From CAZIAK01 sp964537035 (GTDB lineage: Bacteria; Planctomycetota; B15-G4): 64,000 bases of DNA. Where the stretch lies: assembly GCA_964537035.1 (NCBI GenBank), contig CAZIAK010000002.1, positions 62,001 through 126,000 of the forward strand, given 5' to 3'. The notes under the pieces were generated by a model, which had not been told where the DNA came from, did no database searches, and was given only the letters and a program-made list of their open reading frames with translations. Positions 1 to 9,800 of the stretch are shown here, in pieces; the stretch's first letter is position 1, and each line of letters begins with the position of its first letter. Both the position numbers and the translations under genes were made by a program.

Positions 1-1152
1 CGCCACCTGCGGACGTTCGTAGATACCGGGGACGCCCTGGCTGACCACGATCTCGCCGCCCAGGCTGGCGCCGTTGGCGTCGTAGCACCGGGCCAAGATG
101 CGCGCGCTGCCTGTCGACCAGTCCTCCCAGGCCACCACGAAGTTGCCCACGTGATCGGCGGCCACCTCGGGCAGCTTCTGGTCGCCGGCGGTGGTCACGT
201 TCACCTGCCACTCCGGGCCCAGGGGCTGACCAGTCGTGTCGTAGCGCCGAGCCCAGATGCCGTCCCCGTCCCCGTCGTTGCCCCGGTCTTCCCAGACGAT
301 GATGAACACGCCCTGGCCTGCAGGCAGCTTGGACACGGCCATGCGCGGTTCGAGCTGATCGAAGGGCAGCGTCGAGTCGTTGACCACGAACTCCAAGGGG
401 TCGAGGGCCACGCCGTTGGTGTTGAAGCGTCGGGCCAGCAGGTTGGTGGCAGTGCCCGCCATCACGTTGCCGCCGAAGTCGCTGTAGATGGTCAGCACGA
501 TGCCGTCCGCGGAGACGTCCACCTCGGCCTCGGTCTGGCCGTTGTTGTGGTACGTGTTGATGTTCACGTCGCCCGAGGTGGGCGTGCCATCGACGGTCAT
601 GAAACGCATGTACGCTTCGCCGTCGTCGTCGCCGTTGAAGGCCACCACCCAGCCGCCGCCAGGCAGAGGCTTGGGCATGGGCTCCCACTGGCTCTCCATC
701 CAGGTAAGGCTGATGGGGAAGTCTGGCCCCATGGGTTGACCCGCGCTGTCGTAGACCCGGCCGAAGACGCCGATGCCGTCGCCGTCGTTGCTGTCCCGAT
801 CGGTCCAGCAGACGAACGCGTTGCCAAACTCGTCCATGGCGATCATGGGCTCGTCCTGGTCTTTGATCTGGAAGAACTCGTTGGCCAGCAGCTCGGCGCT
901 CGTGGGCGTGCCCTCGAGGTCAAAGAAACGCAGGGAGATGTCGTGAAAGACCACCGTGGACCAGGCCAGGGCGAAGCGGTCGCCGATCGGATCCATGGCC
1001 ACCTTGCCCCAGCGCTGGGTGAAGGACAGGTTCTCGTTGACCACGACTTCAGGGCCCAAGGGCGTGAGCCCGTCGGAGAGGGGCCGCGCCGCACCTGCGA
1101 GGAGGCAGACCCCGAGGAGCGAGACGAGAGTGCGACGAGACAACAAACCCAT
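1..1152 (-). CDS. Secreted repeat protein, C-terminus beyond window
   Basis: An open frame runs from an ATG at 1152 to the window edge without a stop (384 codons seen). The first 22 or so residues form a Sec-type signal peptide (basic MGLLSRR, then a hydrophobic stretch ending near LLAGAA). The rest is built from loose repeats of about 50-60 residues of the kind 'P.VA.D..GNFVVAWED...ARRYD..G.PLGPEWQVN', rich in D/N/G turns such as NDGDGDG. Such repeats occur in extracellular beta-propeller-like proteins of environmental bacteria, so an exported structural, adhesive or binding role is inferred. The Asp-rich turns could bind Ca2+. No catalytic domain is visible in the part present. The opposite strand also has a long open frame, but only this strand gives a signal peptide and regular repeats. 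Confidence 0.8.
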   Translation of the reverse strand, partial: MGLLSRRTLVSLLGVCLLAGAARPLSDGLTPLGPEVVVNENLSFTQRWGKVAMDPIGDRFALAWSTVVFHDISLRFFDLEGTPTSAELLANEFFQIKDQDEPMIAMDEFGNAFVCWTDRDSNDGDGIGVFGRVYDSAGQPMGPDFPISLTWMESQWEPMPKPLPGGGWVVAFNGDDDGEAYMRFMTVDGTPTSGDVNINTYHNNGQTEAEVDVSADGIVLTIYSDFGGNVMAGTATNLLARRFNTNGVALDPLEFVVNDSTLPFDQLEPRMAVSKLPAGQGVFIIVWEDRGNDGDGDGIWARRYDTTGQPLGPEWQVNVTTAGDQKLPEVAADHVGNFVVAWEDWSTGSARILARCYDANGASLGGEIVVSQGVPGIYERPQVA

Positions 1153-1655
1153 GGTGGGCCCCTGGAGAGAGGAGGGCGACTGGACGCCAGAGCGAGTATA
1201 CGCCGGGTCTACGCGCCTGGCTGGCGAGCCCTCCTGAACCCCCAAGGCGAGCGCCGAGGCCCCCTGAACGCACGCGAGCCACCCGCGGTCAGCGGATGGC
1301 TCGTCGTGGTCTGGCGAGGTCTCTGTCCGTGACCCGCCCGTCTTGTCTCGTCTGGGTACTGTCTCTGTCGTTTCACTCTTGTCCGGAGAGTTCACAGCTG
1401 CTGAGGACGCTGTCCCTAACGCCTCGGCAGGGGGTTTGTCGCCCAGAGCCGAGCTGTGATGCCCTTAATACGGGGGCCGCTCCAAGGTGGTGGAAATGCT
1501 TCGGTCTTTTTCTTTGAGCTGCAGCAAATCCGCCGCAGCCACGCCAGAACCGCACTTGAGGGCGCGATTCGGTCGATGGTCCTGCTAGTCTGCTGGAGCC
1601 CTCGGCGATCGCGGGCGCCGGGCGACCTGCGATCGAGGACGGCCGGAGCCACTGC
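1153..1655. other. Intergenic region between divergent genes, no gene seen
   Basis: This 503-base gap separates the minus-strand secreted repeat protein from the plus-strand hybrid kinase. Short open frames exist but have no recognisable protein, signal peptide or codon pattern like the neighbours. No tRNA-like fold or strong terminator was seen. It presumably holds the two divergent promoters, but I could not pick convincing -35/-10 pairs. Confidence 0.5.
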
Positions 1656-3293
1656 ATGGCAGCGCAGAGCAACCCTTCGCCACGTGACCACGACCCCTGC
1701 CAGGCCAGCGACGCCCTCGCAGAGCTGAAGTGGGAACGCCGGCTTTTCCTTGATGGACCCGTGATCGTCTTTCGCTGGGTCGCCACGGAGGGCTGGCCGG
1801 TGGAATACGTCTCCCCCAATGTGGATCAGCTCTTCGGGCGCTCCGCAGACGACTTCATGACCGGCCGGGTGGCGTACGCCAGCACCGTGCATCCCGATGA
1901 TCTGGCACGAGTGGCCGATGAGGTCAGTTCCCACAGCGCAGCGGGCGCCGCCACGTTTGAGCAGGAGTACCGCATCGTCCGCCCGGACGGCGAGGTGCGC
2001 TGGCTGTTCGATTTCACCGTGGTCAATCGTGATGAGCAGGGCGAGGTCACCCACTACTCGGGCTATGCCTTCGACGTCACCGACCGGAAGCTGGAGCAAC
2101 AGGCCCAGGAACGTCTCGAGGAGCAGGTGCGTCAGACCCAGAACCTCGAGAGCCTGGGCGTCCTGGCCGGAGGCATCGCCCACGACTTCAACAACTTGCT
2201 CGTGGGCATCATGGGCAACGCCACTCTGGCCCGAGAAGATCTCCCCGCCGACTCACCCACCCAGGCCCTGCTAGAGGGAATCGAGCGGGCCTCGTTGCGC
2301 GCGGCCGAACTCTCCAATCGCATGCTGGCCTACTCGGGCAGAGGCTGCTGCAGCACCGAGACCATCGACCTCAACGAGCTGCTGCGAGAAACGGTGATGC
2401 TCGTGCAGTCGTCCCTGGCCCCAGAGGCCCAGCTGCACTTTGACCTGCCTGACGATCTGCCCCCCATCGAGGGCGATGGCACCCAGCTGCGACAGCTGGT
2501 GATGAACCTGGTCACCAACGCCTCCGACGCTCTGGCTGAGGGCGGGGGCACGATCGAGGTCAGCAGTCGGCTGGTGGTCCTGGGGCAGACCCACCCTCCC
2601 AGGGACGACGCATTCGTGGCCAGCCTGTCCCCTGGCCCCTGCCTGTTGCTCAAGGTGGTCGACGACGGCAGTGGCATGGATGAAGAGACCCAGCGCAAGC
2701 TGTTCGAACCCTTCTATTCGACCAAGTTCACCGGCCGCGGCCTGGGCATGGCCACGGCGCTGGGCATTGTGCGCAGCCACAAGGGCGCCATCCGAGTCTC
2801 CAGCGAACTCGGCGTGGGCACCCGTTTTGAGATCATGCTCCCGGTCGCCGCCGATCCGGCCCCCGCCCCCGTCAGGGCGTCGGCCAAGGTCACAGCTGCA
2901 GATCATCGAGGCCATGTCCTGATCGTGGACGATGAAGGGCTGGTGCTACAGCTGGCCCAGCAGGTCCTGGAGCGTGCGGGATTCTCCGTGTGTGCCGTCT
3001 CGACTGGGCAGGAGGCCATCGCTCATCTGCGCAGGGCGGACCCCACCCCCCAGCTGGTGCTGCTCGATCTGACCATGCCGCACTTCGACGGCAGCCAGAC
3101 CCTGGCCGAACTCAAGCGTCTCGCGCCCCAGGTCCCGGTGATTCTCTCCAGCGGCTTCAGTGAGCAGGAGACCACCAAGATCATCGGCGAGGGGCTGTCC
3201 GGGTTCATCCAGAAGCCCTACTCGCCGTCGTCGTTGGTGGCAGCGGTAGGCCAGGTCCTGGGACAGCTGAGCAACGGCGAGAGTGGCTGTTAA
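1656..3293 (+). CDS. PAS-domain hybrid sensor histidine kinase with C-terminal receiver
   Basis: 545 residues, no membrane segment, so a cytoplasmic sensor. A PAS domain spans about residues 35-146 and ends in the usual DVTDRK linker. The dimerisation/phosphoacceptor region carries GGIAHDFNNLL with the phospho-His at H176. The ATPase domain (about 270-400) shows the N-box NLVTNASDAL and the G-box DDGSGMD. A receiver domain (about 415-535) begins HVLIVDDE and has the phosphoacceptor D471 in LVLLDLTMP; the conserved Lys is in IQKPYS. This PAS-HisKA-HATPase-REC order is a standard hybrid kinase that autophosphorylates and passes phosphate to its own receiver. No output regulator is adjacent. The 3' end overlaps the next gene by 11 bases, so the two are probably co-transcribed. 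A GGAG lies about 8 bases before the ATG. The sensed signal is unknown. Confidence 0.9.
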   Translation: MAAQSNPSPRDHDPCQASDALAELKWERRLFLDGPVIVFRWVATEGWPVEYVSPNVDQLFGRSADDFMTGRVAYASTVHPDDLARVADEVSSHSAAGAATFEQEYRIVRPDGEVRWLFDFTVVNRDEQGEVTHYSGYAFDVTDRKLEQQAQERLEEQVRQTQNLESLGVLAGGIAHDFNNLLVGIMGNATLAREDLPADSPTQALLEGIERASLRAAELSNRMLAYSGRGCCSTETIDLNELLRETVMLVQSSLAPEAQLHFDLPDDLPPIEGDGTQLRQLVMNLVTNASDALAEGGGTIEVSSRLVVLGQTHPPRDDAFVASLSPGPCLLLKVVDDGSGMDEETQRKLFEPFYSTKFTGRGLGMATALGIVRSHKGAIRVSSELGVGTRFEIMLPVAADPAPAPVRASAKVTAADHRGHVLIVDDEGLVLQLAQQVLERAGFSVCAVSTGQEAIAHLRRADPTPQLVLLDLTMPHFDGSQTLAELKRLAPQVPVILSSGFSEQETTKIIGEGLSGFIQKPYSPSSLVAAVGQVLGQLSNGESGC

Positions 3294-5412
3294 CATCTCC
3301 AGCCCGTTCGCTCTCCGAGACCCTCACGCCTTGTCCTCCCTGCCCAGCTGTCACGGTGCGTCGCTCTTGCCCCCGATCAGAAGCCGACCGCTGCGAGCCT
3401 GGCTGCGCCGCCTGTCATCGACCACCCTCCTGCTCGCGTTGGTTTGCGGCTGCGCGGAAGACGACACGGGTGACCCTGCGCCTCAGCCCACCACGGAGCT
3501 GCAAGGTACCCACGACGTGGTCCAGCCCACCGCAGAGGTCCCGACCACACCGCGCACCCTGCTGCTGGTGACCTTCGACACCACCCGGGCCGATCACCTG
3601 GGCAGCTATGGACGCACCGAGGCGGTCACCCCGGTGACCGACCGCCTGGCCTCCGAGGGCCTGCTCTTCGAGCGGGCCTATGCCCCCGCGCCGATCACCT
3701 TGCCCTCTCACGCGTCGATCCTCACCGGCGTGCTGCCCGCTGTGCATGGCGTGCGGGACAACGGCCAGTACATCCTGGGCGAGGAGGCCGTGCTGGTCTC
3801 AGAGGTGCTTGAGCAGCAGCAGTGGCGCACCGCCGCCTTCGTGTCCAGCTTCGTGCTCGATGAGAGCTTCGGGCTCGGCCAGGGCTTCGGGCACTACAGC
3901 GGCGCCGCCACGTCCAACCTGGGGGGACAGGCTCACGCCAACGAGCGCTCTGCCCGGAGTGTGGTCGACGATGCGCTGAGCTGGGCTGCCGCCGCCTCAC
4001 CCGCCGACGATCTCTTTCTCTGGGTTCATTTCTACGACCCCCACTGGCCCTACATCTCACCTCCAGACTGGACCGGCTCGGCCTACGACGGCGAGATCGC
4101 CCGGTGTGACCAACAGCTGGGACGTCTGCTGGCGGGCCTCGACGACTTGCAGCGCACCCCCGGGCTGACCACGGTGGTCACCGCTGACCATGGCGAGAGC
4201 CTGGGCGAGCGGGGCGAGCTGTCCCATGGCGTGTTCGTGTACGAGTCGGCGGTGCGCGTGCCCCTGATCGTGTCCGGTGCAGGGCTGGGCGGCGAGCCTG
4301 GTGCGCGCTTGCCCGAGCCCGTGAGCATCGCGGCCATCGCCCCGACCCTGCTCGCCCTCGCAGGGCTTGATCCCTCTGAGCTGCCCCACTGTGAGACGCC
4401 GGCGTTGATCCATGCCGATGGGACCCCTCAGGCGGGCGAGGCTTCGCGGCCCCTGCTGCTGGAGACCTGGTACCCGTACAACTCCTATCGCTGGCACCCT
4501 CTGCAAAGCTTGGTCTGGAACGGGCACAAGCTCATTCGTGGCGCCGCCCTCGAGCTCTACGACCTGAACGCCGACCCCGCCGAGCAGACCGAACTCACCG
4601 GCGCTCAGCCCGAGCTCACCGCGCTCATGTCTGCCCAGCTCGACCAGACATTGGCAGCCGCCACGACGGTCGACTGGGCTGCCCAGCGAACGCTCACCGC
4701 GGACGAGCTGGCCAACCTCCGTTCGCTCGGCTATGCGGGGGGCGGCCCTTCACTCGAGGGCTCCTTGTCCGACGGCCTGCCCGACGGGCGTGAACTGATC
4801 GGCGACACGAAGAGCCTGGACAAGGTGCGCACCTTGCTCACCGACGTGCAGGGTCTGCTGGTACAGCCACCCACCAACGATCAGCGGGTCATGGCTGACC
4901 GATCCGCCCGGGCCAGAGCCTGGCTCGTGCGTTGCCGGGGACTGTTGCAACCGCTGCAAGAGGGACACCCTGCCAACCCCATGGCCGCGTCCTACCGGGG
5001 CACGGTCGAGGCTGCCCTGGGCGAGGCCGCCGCAGCCATCCCCCACCTTGAGCTGGCGGTGCGGGCCAACCCCCGGGACCCGGCCCTGCGCTTCACCCTT
5101 GGCGAGAGCTACCAGCAGACCGGTCGGCTCGACGACGCCTGCCAACAGATGCTGGCCACCCTGACCATCGAGCCCCGCTACACAGCCGCCCTCAACTGGA
5201 TGACCTGGTACCGCTCCCAACAAGGGCAACTGGGCCAGGCCGTGTGGTGGGCAGAAACCTTGATCGCGATCATCCCTGAAGCCGACCCGGGGCGCGCCGC
5301 CTTCGTCTCGGCCCTGAACGGGCTGCGGGCAGAGATGACAGAGAGTGGTCAGTCGATGGCACCCGACAACGCCTATCCTCTGGACCCGTTGCCCTTGCCC
5401 CTGAACCCGTGA
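3283..5412 (+). CDS. Sulfatase-like lipoprotein with C-terminal TPR repeats
   Basis: 709 residues from a GTG that overlaps the kinase gene. An in-frame TTG at 3367 would place a compact lipoprotein signal at the N-terminus (RPLRAWLRRLSS, hydrophobic core, then lipobox LVCGC) and may be the true start. The sulfatase/alkaline-phosphatase fold follows: LLLVTFDTTRADHLGSYG is the first metal-binding strand, ITLPSHASILTG the nucleophile motif, and TADHGESLGERG the distal metal site. The Cys that sulfatases convert to formylglycine is Thr here (T139 from the GTG), so hydrolysis via a Thr nucleophile, as in phosphatase relatives, or a non-sulfatase role is more likely. After the LRSLGYAGG tail, residues of about 570-700 form TPR-like helices. 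It is probably anchored in the periplasm or outer membrane. ApaH follows 46 bases downstream. Confidence 0.85.
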   Translation: MAVNISSPFALRDPHALSSLPSCHGASLLPPIRSRPLRAWLRRLSSTTLLLALVCGCAEDDTGDPAPQPTTELQGTHDVVQPTAEVPTTPRTLLLVTFDTTRADHLGSYGRTEAVTPVTDRLASEGLLFERAYAPAPITLPSHASILTGVLPAVHGVRDNGQYILGEEAVLVSEVLEQQQWRTAAFVSSFVLDESFGLGQGFGHYSGAATSNLGGQAHANERSARSVVDDALSWAAAASPADDLFLWVHFYDPHWPYISPPDWTGSAYDGEIARCDQQLGRLLAGLDDLQRTPGLTTVVTADHGESLGERGELSHGVFVYESAVRVPLIVSGAGLGGEPGARLPEPVSIAAIAPTLLALAGLDPSELPHCETPALIHADGTPQAGEASRPLLLETWYPYNSYRWHPLQSLVWNGHKLIRGAALELYDLNADPAEQTELTGAQPELTALMSAQLDQTLAAATTVDWAAQRTLTADELANLRSLGYAGGGPSLEGSLSDGLPDGRELIGDTKSLDKVRTLLTDVQGLLVQPPTNDQRVMADRSARARAWLVRCRGLLQPLQEGHPANPMAASYRGTVEAALGEAAAAIPHLELAVRANPRDPALRFTLGESYQQTGRLDDACQQMLATLTIEPRYTAALNWMTWYRSQQGQLGQAVWWAETLIAIIPEADPGRAAFVSALNGLRAEMTESGQSMAPDNAYPLDPLPLPLNP

Positions 5413-5458
5413 AGTGCTCAGGCGCCTTCGCCCCCCACCGACAACCCACCGGGCACCC

Positions 5459-6301
5459 ATGGCCACCTACGCAATCGGCGACATCCAGGGCTGCTTCAAG
5501 ACGTTTCAGGCGCTCCTCGATCGCATCCAGTTTGATGAGGGCTGCGACTCGCTCTGGCTCGCCGGCGACCTGGTCAACCGGGGCCCGGACTCCCACGGCA
5601 TGTTGCGCTGGGCCGTCGACCACGACGCTCAGCTGACCTGCGTGCTGGGCAACCACGACCTGCACCTGCTCTCGGCGGCGGCGGGACGGCGCAGCGCCCG
5701 ACCGCGAGACACGCTCACGGCGATCCTGGAAGCCGACGACCGAGAAGAGCTGTTGCACTGGCTCAGACGACAGCCGCTGGTACACCAGGCCACTGTTGCA
5801 GGACAGCAGCTACTCATGGTCCACGGGGGCCTGCACCCTCGGTGGACGGCACAGCGCGCCGTTGAGCTGGCAGGCGAGGTGAGCGCGGCCCTGATCCGAG
5901 ACGACGGCGCCGAGTTGCTGGCCGCCCTGGCCGAGATGCCCACGAGCCGCTGGGACGACAACCTGCGGGGTGGGGAGCGCCTGGCCATGATCATCGGCGT
6001 GCTCACCCGATCGCGGGCCTGCCACGACGACGGCACACCCTGCTCGGACTTCAGCGGCCCGCCCGACCAGGCTCCGGCGAACTGCCATCCCTGGCATGCC
6101 CTCAAGACCGTCGCCTGGTCAGACCACCGGGTGATCTGCGGTCATTGGGCAGCTCAAGGCATCGAGATCACCGAGCGGGTCATCGCCCTGGACAGCGCCT
6201 GCGTCTGGGGCGGCGAACTCAGCGCCTACCGCCTCGAAGACGGCCAGCTGTTCAGCGAACCCCTGCGCGACGAGCTGCCCCCGCGCACAGCTCCAAGCTG
6301 A
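5459..6301 (+). CDS. apaH: Bis(5'-nucleosyl)-tetraphosphatase, symmetrical (ApaH)
   Basis: 280 residues, the usual ApaH length. ApaH splits diadenosine tetraphosphate into two ADP, limiting alarmone build-up during stress, and can act on Np4-capped RNA. Calcineurin-like metallophosphatase motifs occur in order: YAIGDIQGC at the N-terminus, AGDLVNRGPDS, LGNHDLHLL, and a C-terminal CGHWAAQG. The ATG at 5459 was chosen because it puts MATYAIGDIQG at the start, as in the family; the frame extends further upstream with an unrelated sequence. It is 46 bases after the sulfatase-like gene, likely in the same transcript. Confidence 0.95.
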   Translation: MATYAIGDIQGCFKTFQALLDRIQFDEGCDSLWLAGDLVNRGPDSHGMLRWAVDHDAQLTCVLGNHDLHLLSAAAGRRSARPRDTLTAILEADDREELLHWLRRQPLVHQATVAGQQLLMVHGGLHPRWTAQRAVELAGEVSAALIRDDGAELLAALAEMPTSRWDDNLRGGERLAMIIGVLTRSRACHDDGTPCSDFSGPPDQAPANCHPWHALKTVAWSDHRVICGHWAAQGIEITERVIALDSACVWGGELSAYRLEDGQLFSEPLRDELPPRTAPS

Positions 6302-6367
6302 TCCAGGGTTGGTCCGAGACACGGATGCTCCATGGGAGCAGGTCGCCTGGGCTACGTAGGCTGGCTC

Positions 6368-6382
6368 CCTGGGCTACCCAGG
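6368..6382. terminator. Weak hairpin between convergent apaH and zinc-ribbon gene
   Basis: CCTGGG and CCCAGG pair around a 3-base loop. A smaller GCTCC/GGAGC hairpin sits just upstream near 6327. Neither has a T-run, so termination is only suggested by position. Confidence 0.25.
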
Positions 6383-6395
6383 CCCTCGGCTCAAC

Positions 6396-6746
6396 TCAGC
6401 TCAGCAGCTGGGACGCCGCCACACCGCCCACGGTGAACAGCAGGGGCAGCAGCAACGCGCCGAGACAACCGCTCTTCTTGGGTGGAGTCGCACTCGCCGG
6501 GTCGAGAGGCTTGTTGCAGCTGGTGCAGTTGGGGCGCTGTTCTTTGCGCGGATCACCGAGGGCGTTCTTGGAGCCGCAGTGCGGGCAGAACCAGGTGCCG
6601 TTCGGGTCGGGAGGATCGTCGCGAAAGTAGACCGCTTCGGCCAGCTTCTCACGGCAGTCTTCGCTGCAGATCACGTTGCCGTAGAAGGTGCGTTCGGCCC
6701 CGGTGATGTCCTTGCCGCAGCTCTGGCAGTAGGTGGTCTTGGCCAT
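6396..6746 (-). CDS. Small zinc-ribbon protein with C-terminal membrane anchor
   Basis: 116 residues starting MAKTTYCQSCGKDI. Three metal-binding clusters are visible: CQSC near the N-terminus, CSEDC at about residue 27, and a CPHC...CTSC zinc ribbon at about 54-77. A hydrophobic segment (CLGALLLPLLFTVGGVAA) at the C-terminus suggests a tail-anchored inner-membrane protein with cytoplasmic zinc ribbons. The function is unknown; such proteins resemble zinc-ribbon domains of housekeeping membrane proteins rather than a named family. It diverges from the 5-oxoprolinase gene with only 57 bases between starts. The frame stays open far upstream, but that part is antisense to the 5-oxoprolinase and was rejected. 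A TATGCT about 26 bases upstream on this strand may be its -10. Confidence 0.75.
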   Translation of the reverse strand: MAKTTYCQSCGKDITGAERTFYGNVICSEDCREKLAEAVYFRDDPPDPNGTWFCPHCGSKNALGDPRKEQRPNCTSCNKPLDPASATPPKKSGCLGALLLPLLFTVGGVAASQLLS

Positions 6747-6788
6747 GGACAACTCTCGCTGAGGGGGCGGGCAGCATAACCCGACGAC

Positions 6789-6797
6789 TGCTACGAT
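6789..6797 (+). promoter_or_regulatory. Extended -10 element of the 5-oxoprolinase gene (leaderless-type)
   Basis: TGC-TACGAT is followed by only six bases before the ATG at 6804. A transcript started at the normal distance would begin at or next to the ATG, giving a leaderless mRNA. No Shine-Dalgarno sequence is present. Confidence 0.5.
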
Positions 6798-6803
6798 GAG
6801 CCC

Positions 6804-9800
6804 ATGGGTTGGCGCATCTTTCTCGACCGAGGCGGCACCTTCACGGACGTGGTGGCCGAGGACGCCAGGGGCCGCGTGCACGTCGAGAAGCTGCTCAGCG
6901 CCCCAGCAGATGGCAGCGATCCCCTGGCCACGGCCACGGCCGGGCGCGTCGTCGACGAGCTGCGCATGGGCACCACCGTGGCCACCAACGCCCTGCTCGA
7001 GCGGCAGGGCGCCCGGGTGCTGCTGCTGACCACCAAGGGCTTTGGCGACATCCTGGAGATCGCCAGCCAGGAGCGGCCGGACATCTTCGCCCTGCAGATC
7101 CACAAGCGGCAGCTGCTCCACGAGGCCGTGGCCGAGATCGACGAGCGCATTCTGGTGGATGGCCAGATCGAGCGGCCGCTCGACAGCGGCGCAGTGCGCC
7201 AGGCGGCCTCTGGCTTCGACCACGTGGCCGTGCTGTTCATGCACTCGTGGATCAACCCGGCCCACGAGCTGGCCGCCGAGGTCGCGCTGAAGGCCGCCGG
7301 AGTGAGCCACGTGACCCTCTCGCACAGGGTCGCCGCCCAGATCGGGCTGGTGGCTCGGGGCGACACCACCATGGCCGACGCCTACCTGACGCCGCTGCTG
7401 CGAGCGTCCGTGGCCCGGGCGGCCGGAGCCCAGCGGCGAGTGCTGTGCATGCAGTCCAGCGGCGGGCTCACGTCCGCAGAACACTTCTCCGGCAAGGACG
7501 CCATCTTGTCCGGCCCCGCGGGCGGCGTGGTGGCCTGCGCCGAGGTGGCCCGGGCGAGCGGAGCAGAGAAGCTCATCGGTCTCGACATGGGCGGCACGTC
7601 CACCGATGTGTGCCGTTACGACGGTTCGTTCGAGCGGGTCTACGAGTCGGTCACCGCCGGCGTGCGCCTGGCCACACCCATGCTGAACATCGTCACCGTC
7701 GCCGCAGGGGGAGGCTCGATCCTCACCGAGCAAGACGGTCGCTGGCGGGTCGGCCCGGCCAGCGCTGGCGCGAACCCGGGCCCGGCCTGCTACGGGCGCG
7801 GCGGCCCGGCCACGGTCACGGACGCCAACCTGGTCCTCGGCCGCCTGCGCCCCGAGTTCTTCCCCCACCTGAATCTCGATGTGCGAGCGGCCACGGAGAG
7901 GCTGGCTGCGTTTGGCGAACCCCGCGCCGCAGCCCAGGGCTTCATCGCCATCGCCGTGGACAACATGGCCGCCGCCATCCGACGCATCTCCGTGGGCCGC
8001 GGTTACGACCCTCGCGAGTACGCCCTGTGCGCCTTCGGCGGCGCGGGAGGACAGCACGCCTGCGCCGTGGCGCGGGAGCTGGGCATGACCAAGGTGATCC
8101 TCCACCCTCTGGCCGGTGTGCTGTCGGCCTACGGCATCGGCCTGGCGGACGTGAGCCACCATGCCGTGACGCCGCTCACCACGGCTGGCTTCGACGGCGC
8201 GCCAGTGTTTCCCGTCGAGCAGGCACGGGCAGCCCTGGGAGACGAGCCGTTCGAGCACATCGATGTCTTGCGTTCCATCGATGTGCGCTACGTGGGCGGG
8301 CACTCCACGTTGAACGTGCCTTGGGGCGATGACTGGCGAGACGCCTTCGCCCTGGAACATCGCCAGACCTTCGGCTTCGACAGACCGGGCCATGGCCTTG
8401 AGATCACCGCCGCCCGGGTGGATGCGATCGGCCGTGTCCCCGGGCTGCCGTTGCCAACGAAACCCGGTGTCGCGCACGTGCCCGAGCCTTTTCAAGCGCC
8501 TGGGCACGGCGGCGATCAGGCTGTGTATCGCCGCCAAGATCTCAGCGGCGGCGCCACCTTCGACGGCCCGGCGTTGGTGGTGGAGGACAACGCCACCACC
8601 GTGGTCGAGGCCGGGTGGACGGCGACGATCGACGACCACGGCCAGCTGCTGCTGCACGATCACGGTGCGACGGCCCCACAGCTCTCTGGCCAGCGAGACC
8701 CGGTCACCCTCGAGGTGATGTCGAACCTGTTCATGTCCATGGCCACCCAGATGGGTGAACACCTGCGCCGGGTGGCCCACTCCACCAACATCAAGGAGCG
8801 CCTCGACTTCAGCTGCGCCCTGTTCGACGGCGCCGGGCAGCTGGTGGCCAACGCGCCGCACATCCCCGTGCACCTCGGTGCCATGGGCGAGACCGTGCGC
8901 CAACTCATGGCCGACCACGACCTGCAAGACGGCGACGCCTGGCTGATCAACGATCCCTACCGGGGCGGCTCGCACCTGCCCGACCTCACCGTGGTCACGC
9001 CCCTCTTTCGCGACGGCCGACTCGCTTGCCTGGTGGCCAACCGTGGTCACCACGCCGACGTGGGCGGCAGCACCCCGGGCTCCATGCCCACAGACTCCAC
9101 CAGCCTTGCCGATGAAGGCGCCCTGTTCAGCGGGCAGCTGCTCTTGCGCGACGGCCGCCTGATCGAAGACGAGGTCAGAGCAGTGTTCGACAGCGCGGGC
9201 ACGAGGGACACGGACGAACGCATGGCGGATCTCGCCGCCCAGGTCGCCGCCAACCGAGAAGGCGCGCGGTTGTTCCAAGAGGTGTGCGACCGGCACGGCA
9301 CCCACATCATCGCCGCCTGGATGGACCACGTGCTCGACAACGGCGCCGAGGTCATGGCCGACGTGGTGTCCCGACTCGGCAGCGGACAGTTCGCGGACAG
9401 GCTCGACGACGGTTCGGTCGTGGCCGTGTCCATCACCGTCAACGAGGGCCGGGCCCTGATCGACTTCAGCGGCACCTCACCGGCGCTCCGCGGCAACCTC
9501 AACGCACCCCGCGCCGTGACCCGGGCCGCCGTGCTCTACGTCTTTCGCACCTTGGCCGCCCGGGACATCCCGCTCAACGAGGGCTGCGCCCGGGTGCTCG
9601 ACATCGTCATCCCCGAAGGCAGCCTGCTCGATCCGCCCAGCCCCCATGCCGTGGTGGGCGGCAACGTGGAGACCAGCCAGCGCGTGGTGGACGTGCTCTA
9701 CGGCGCCCTGGGAGTGCTCGCCGCAGCCCAGGGCACGATGAACAACCTGACCTTTGGCGATGACAGCTTCGGCTACTACGAGACGGTCTGTGGCGGCGCG

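Noticed and set aside
151..1332. 393-codon plus-strand open frame at the window start
   Set aside because: Opposite strand encodes a signal peptide and regular repeats continuing off the edge; this frame has neither.
6747..9329. Very long minus-strand open frame continuous with the zinc-ribbon gene
   Set aside because: It is antisense to the clear 5-oxoprolinase gene and lacks any protein motif; only the last 116 codons form a sensible protein.
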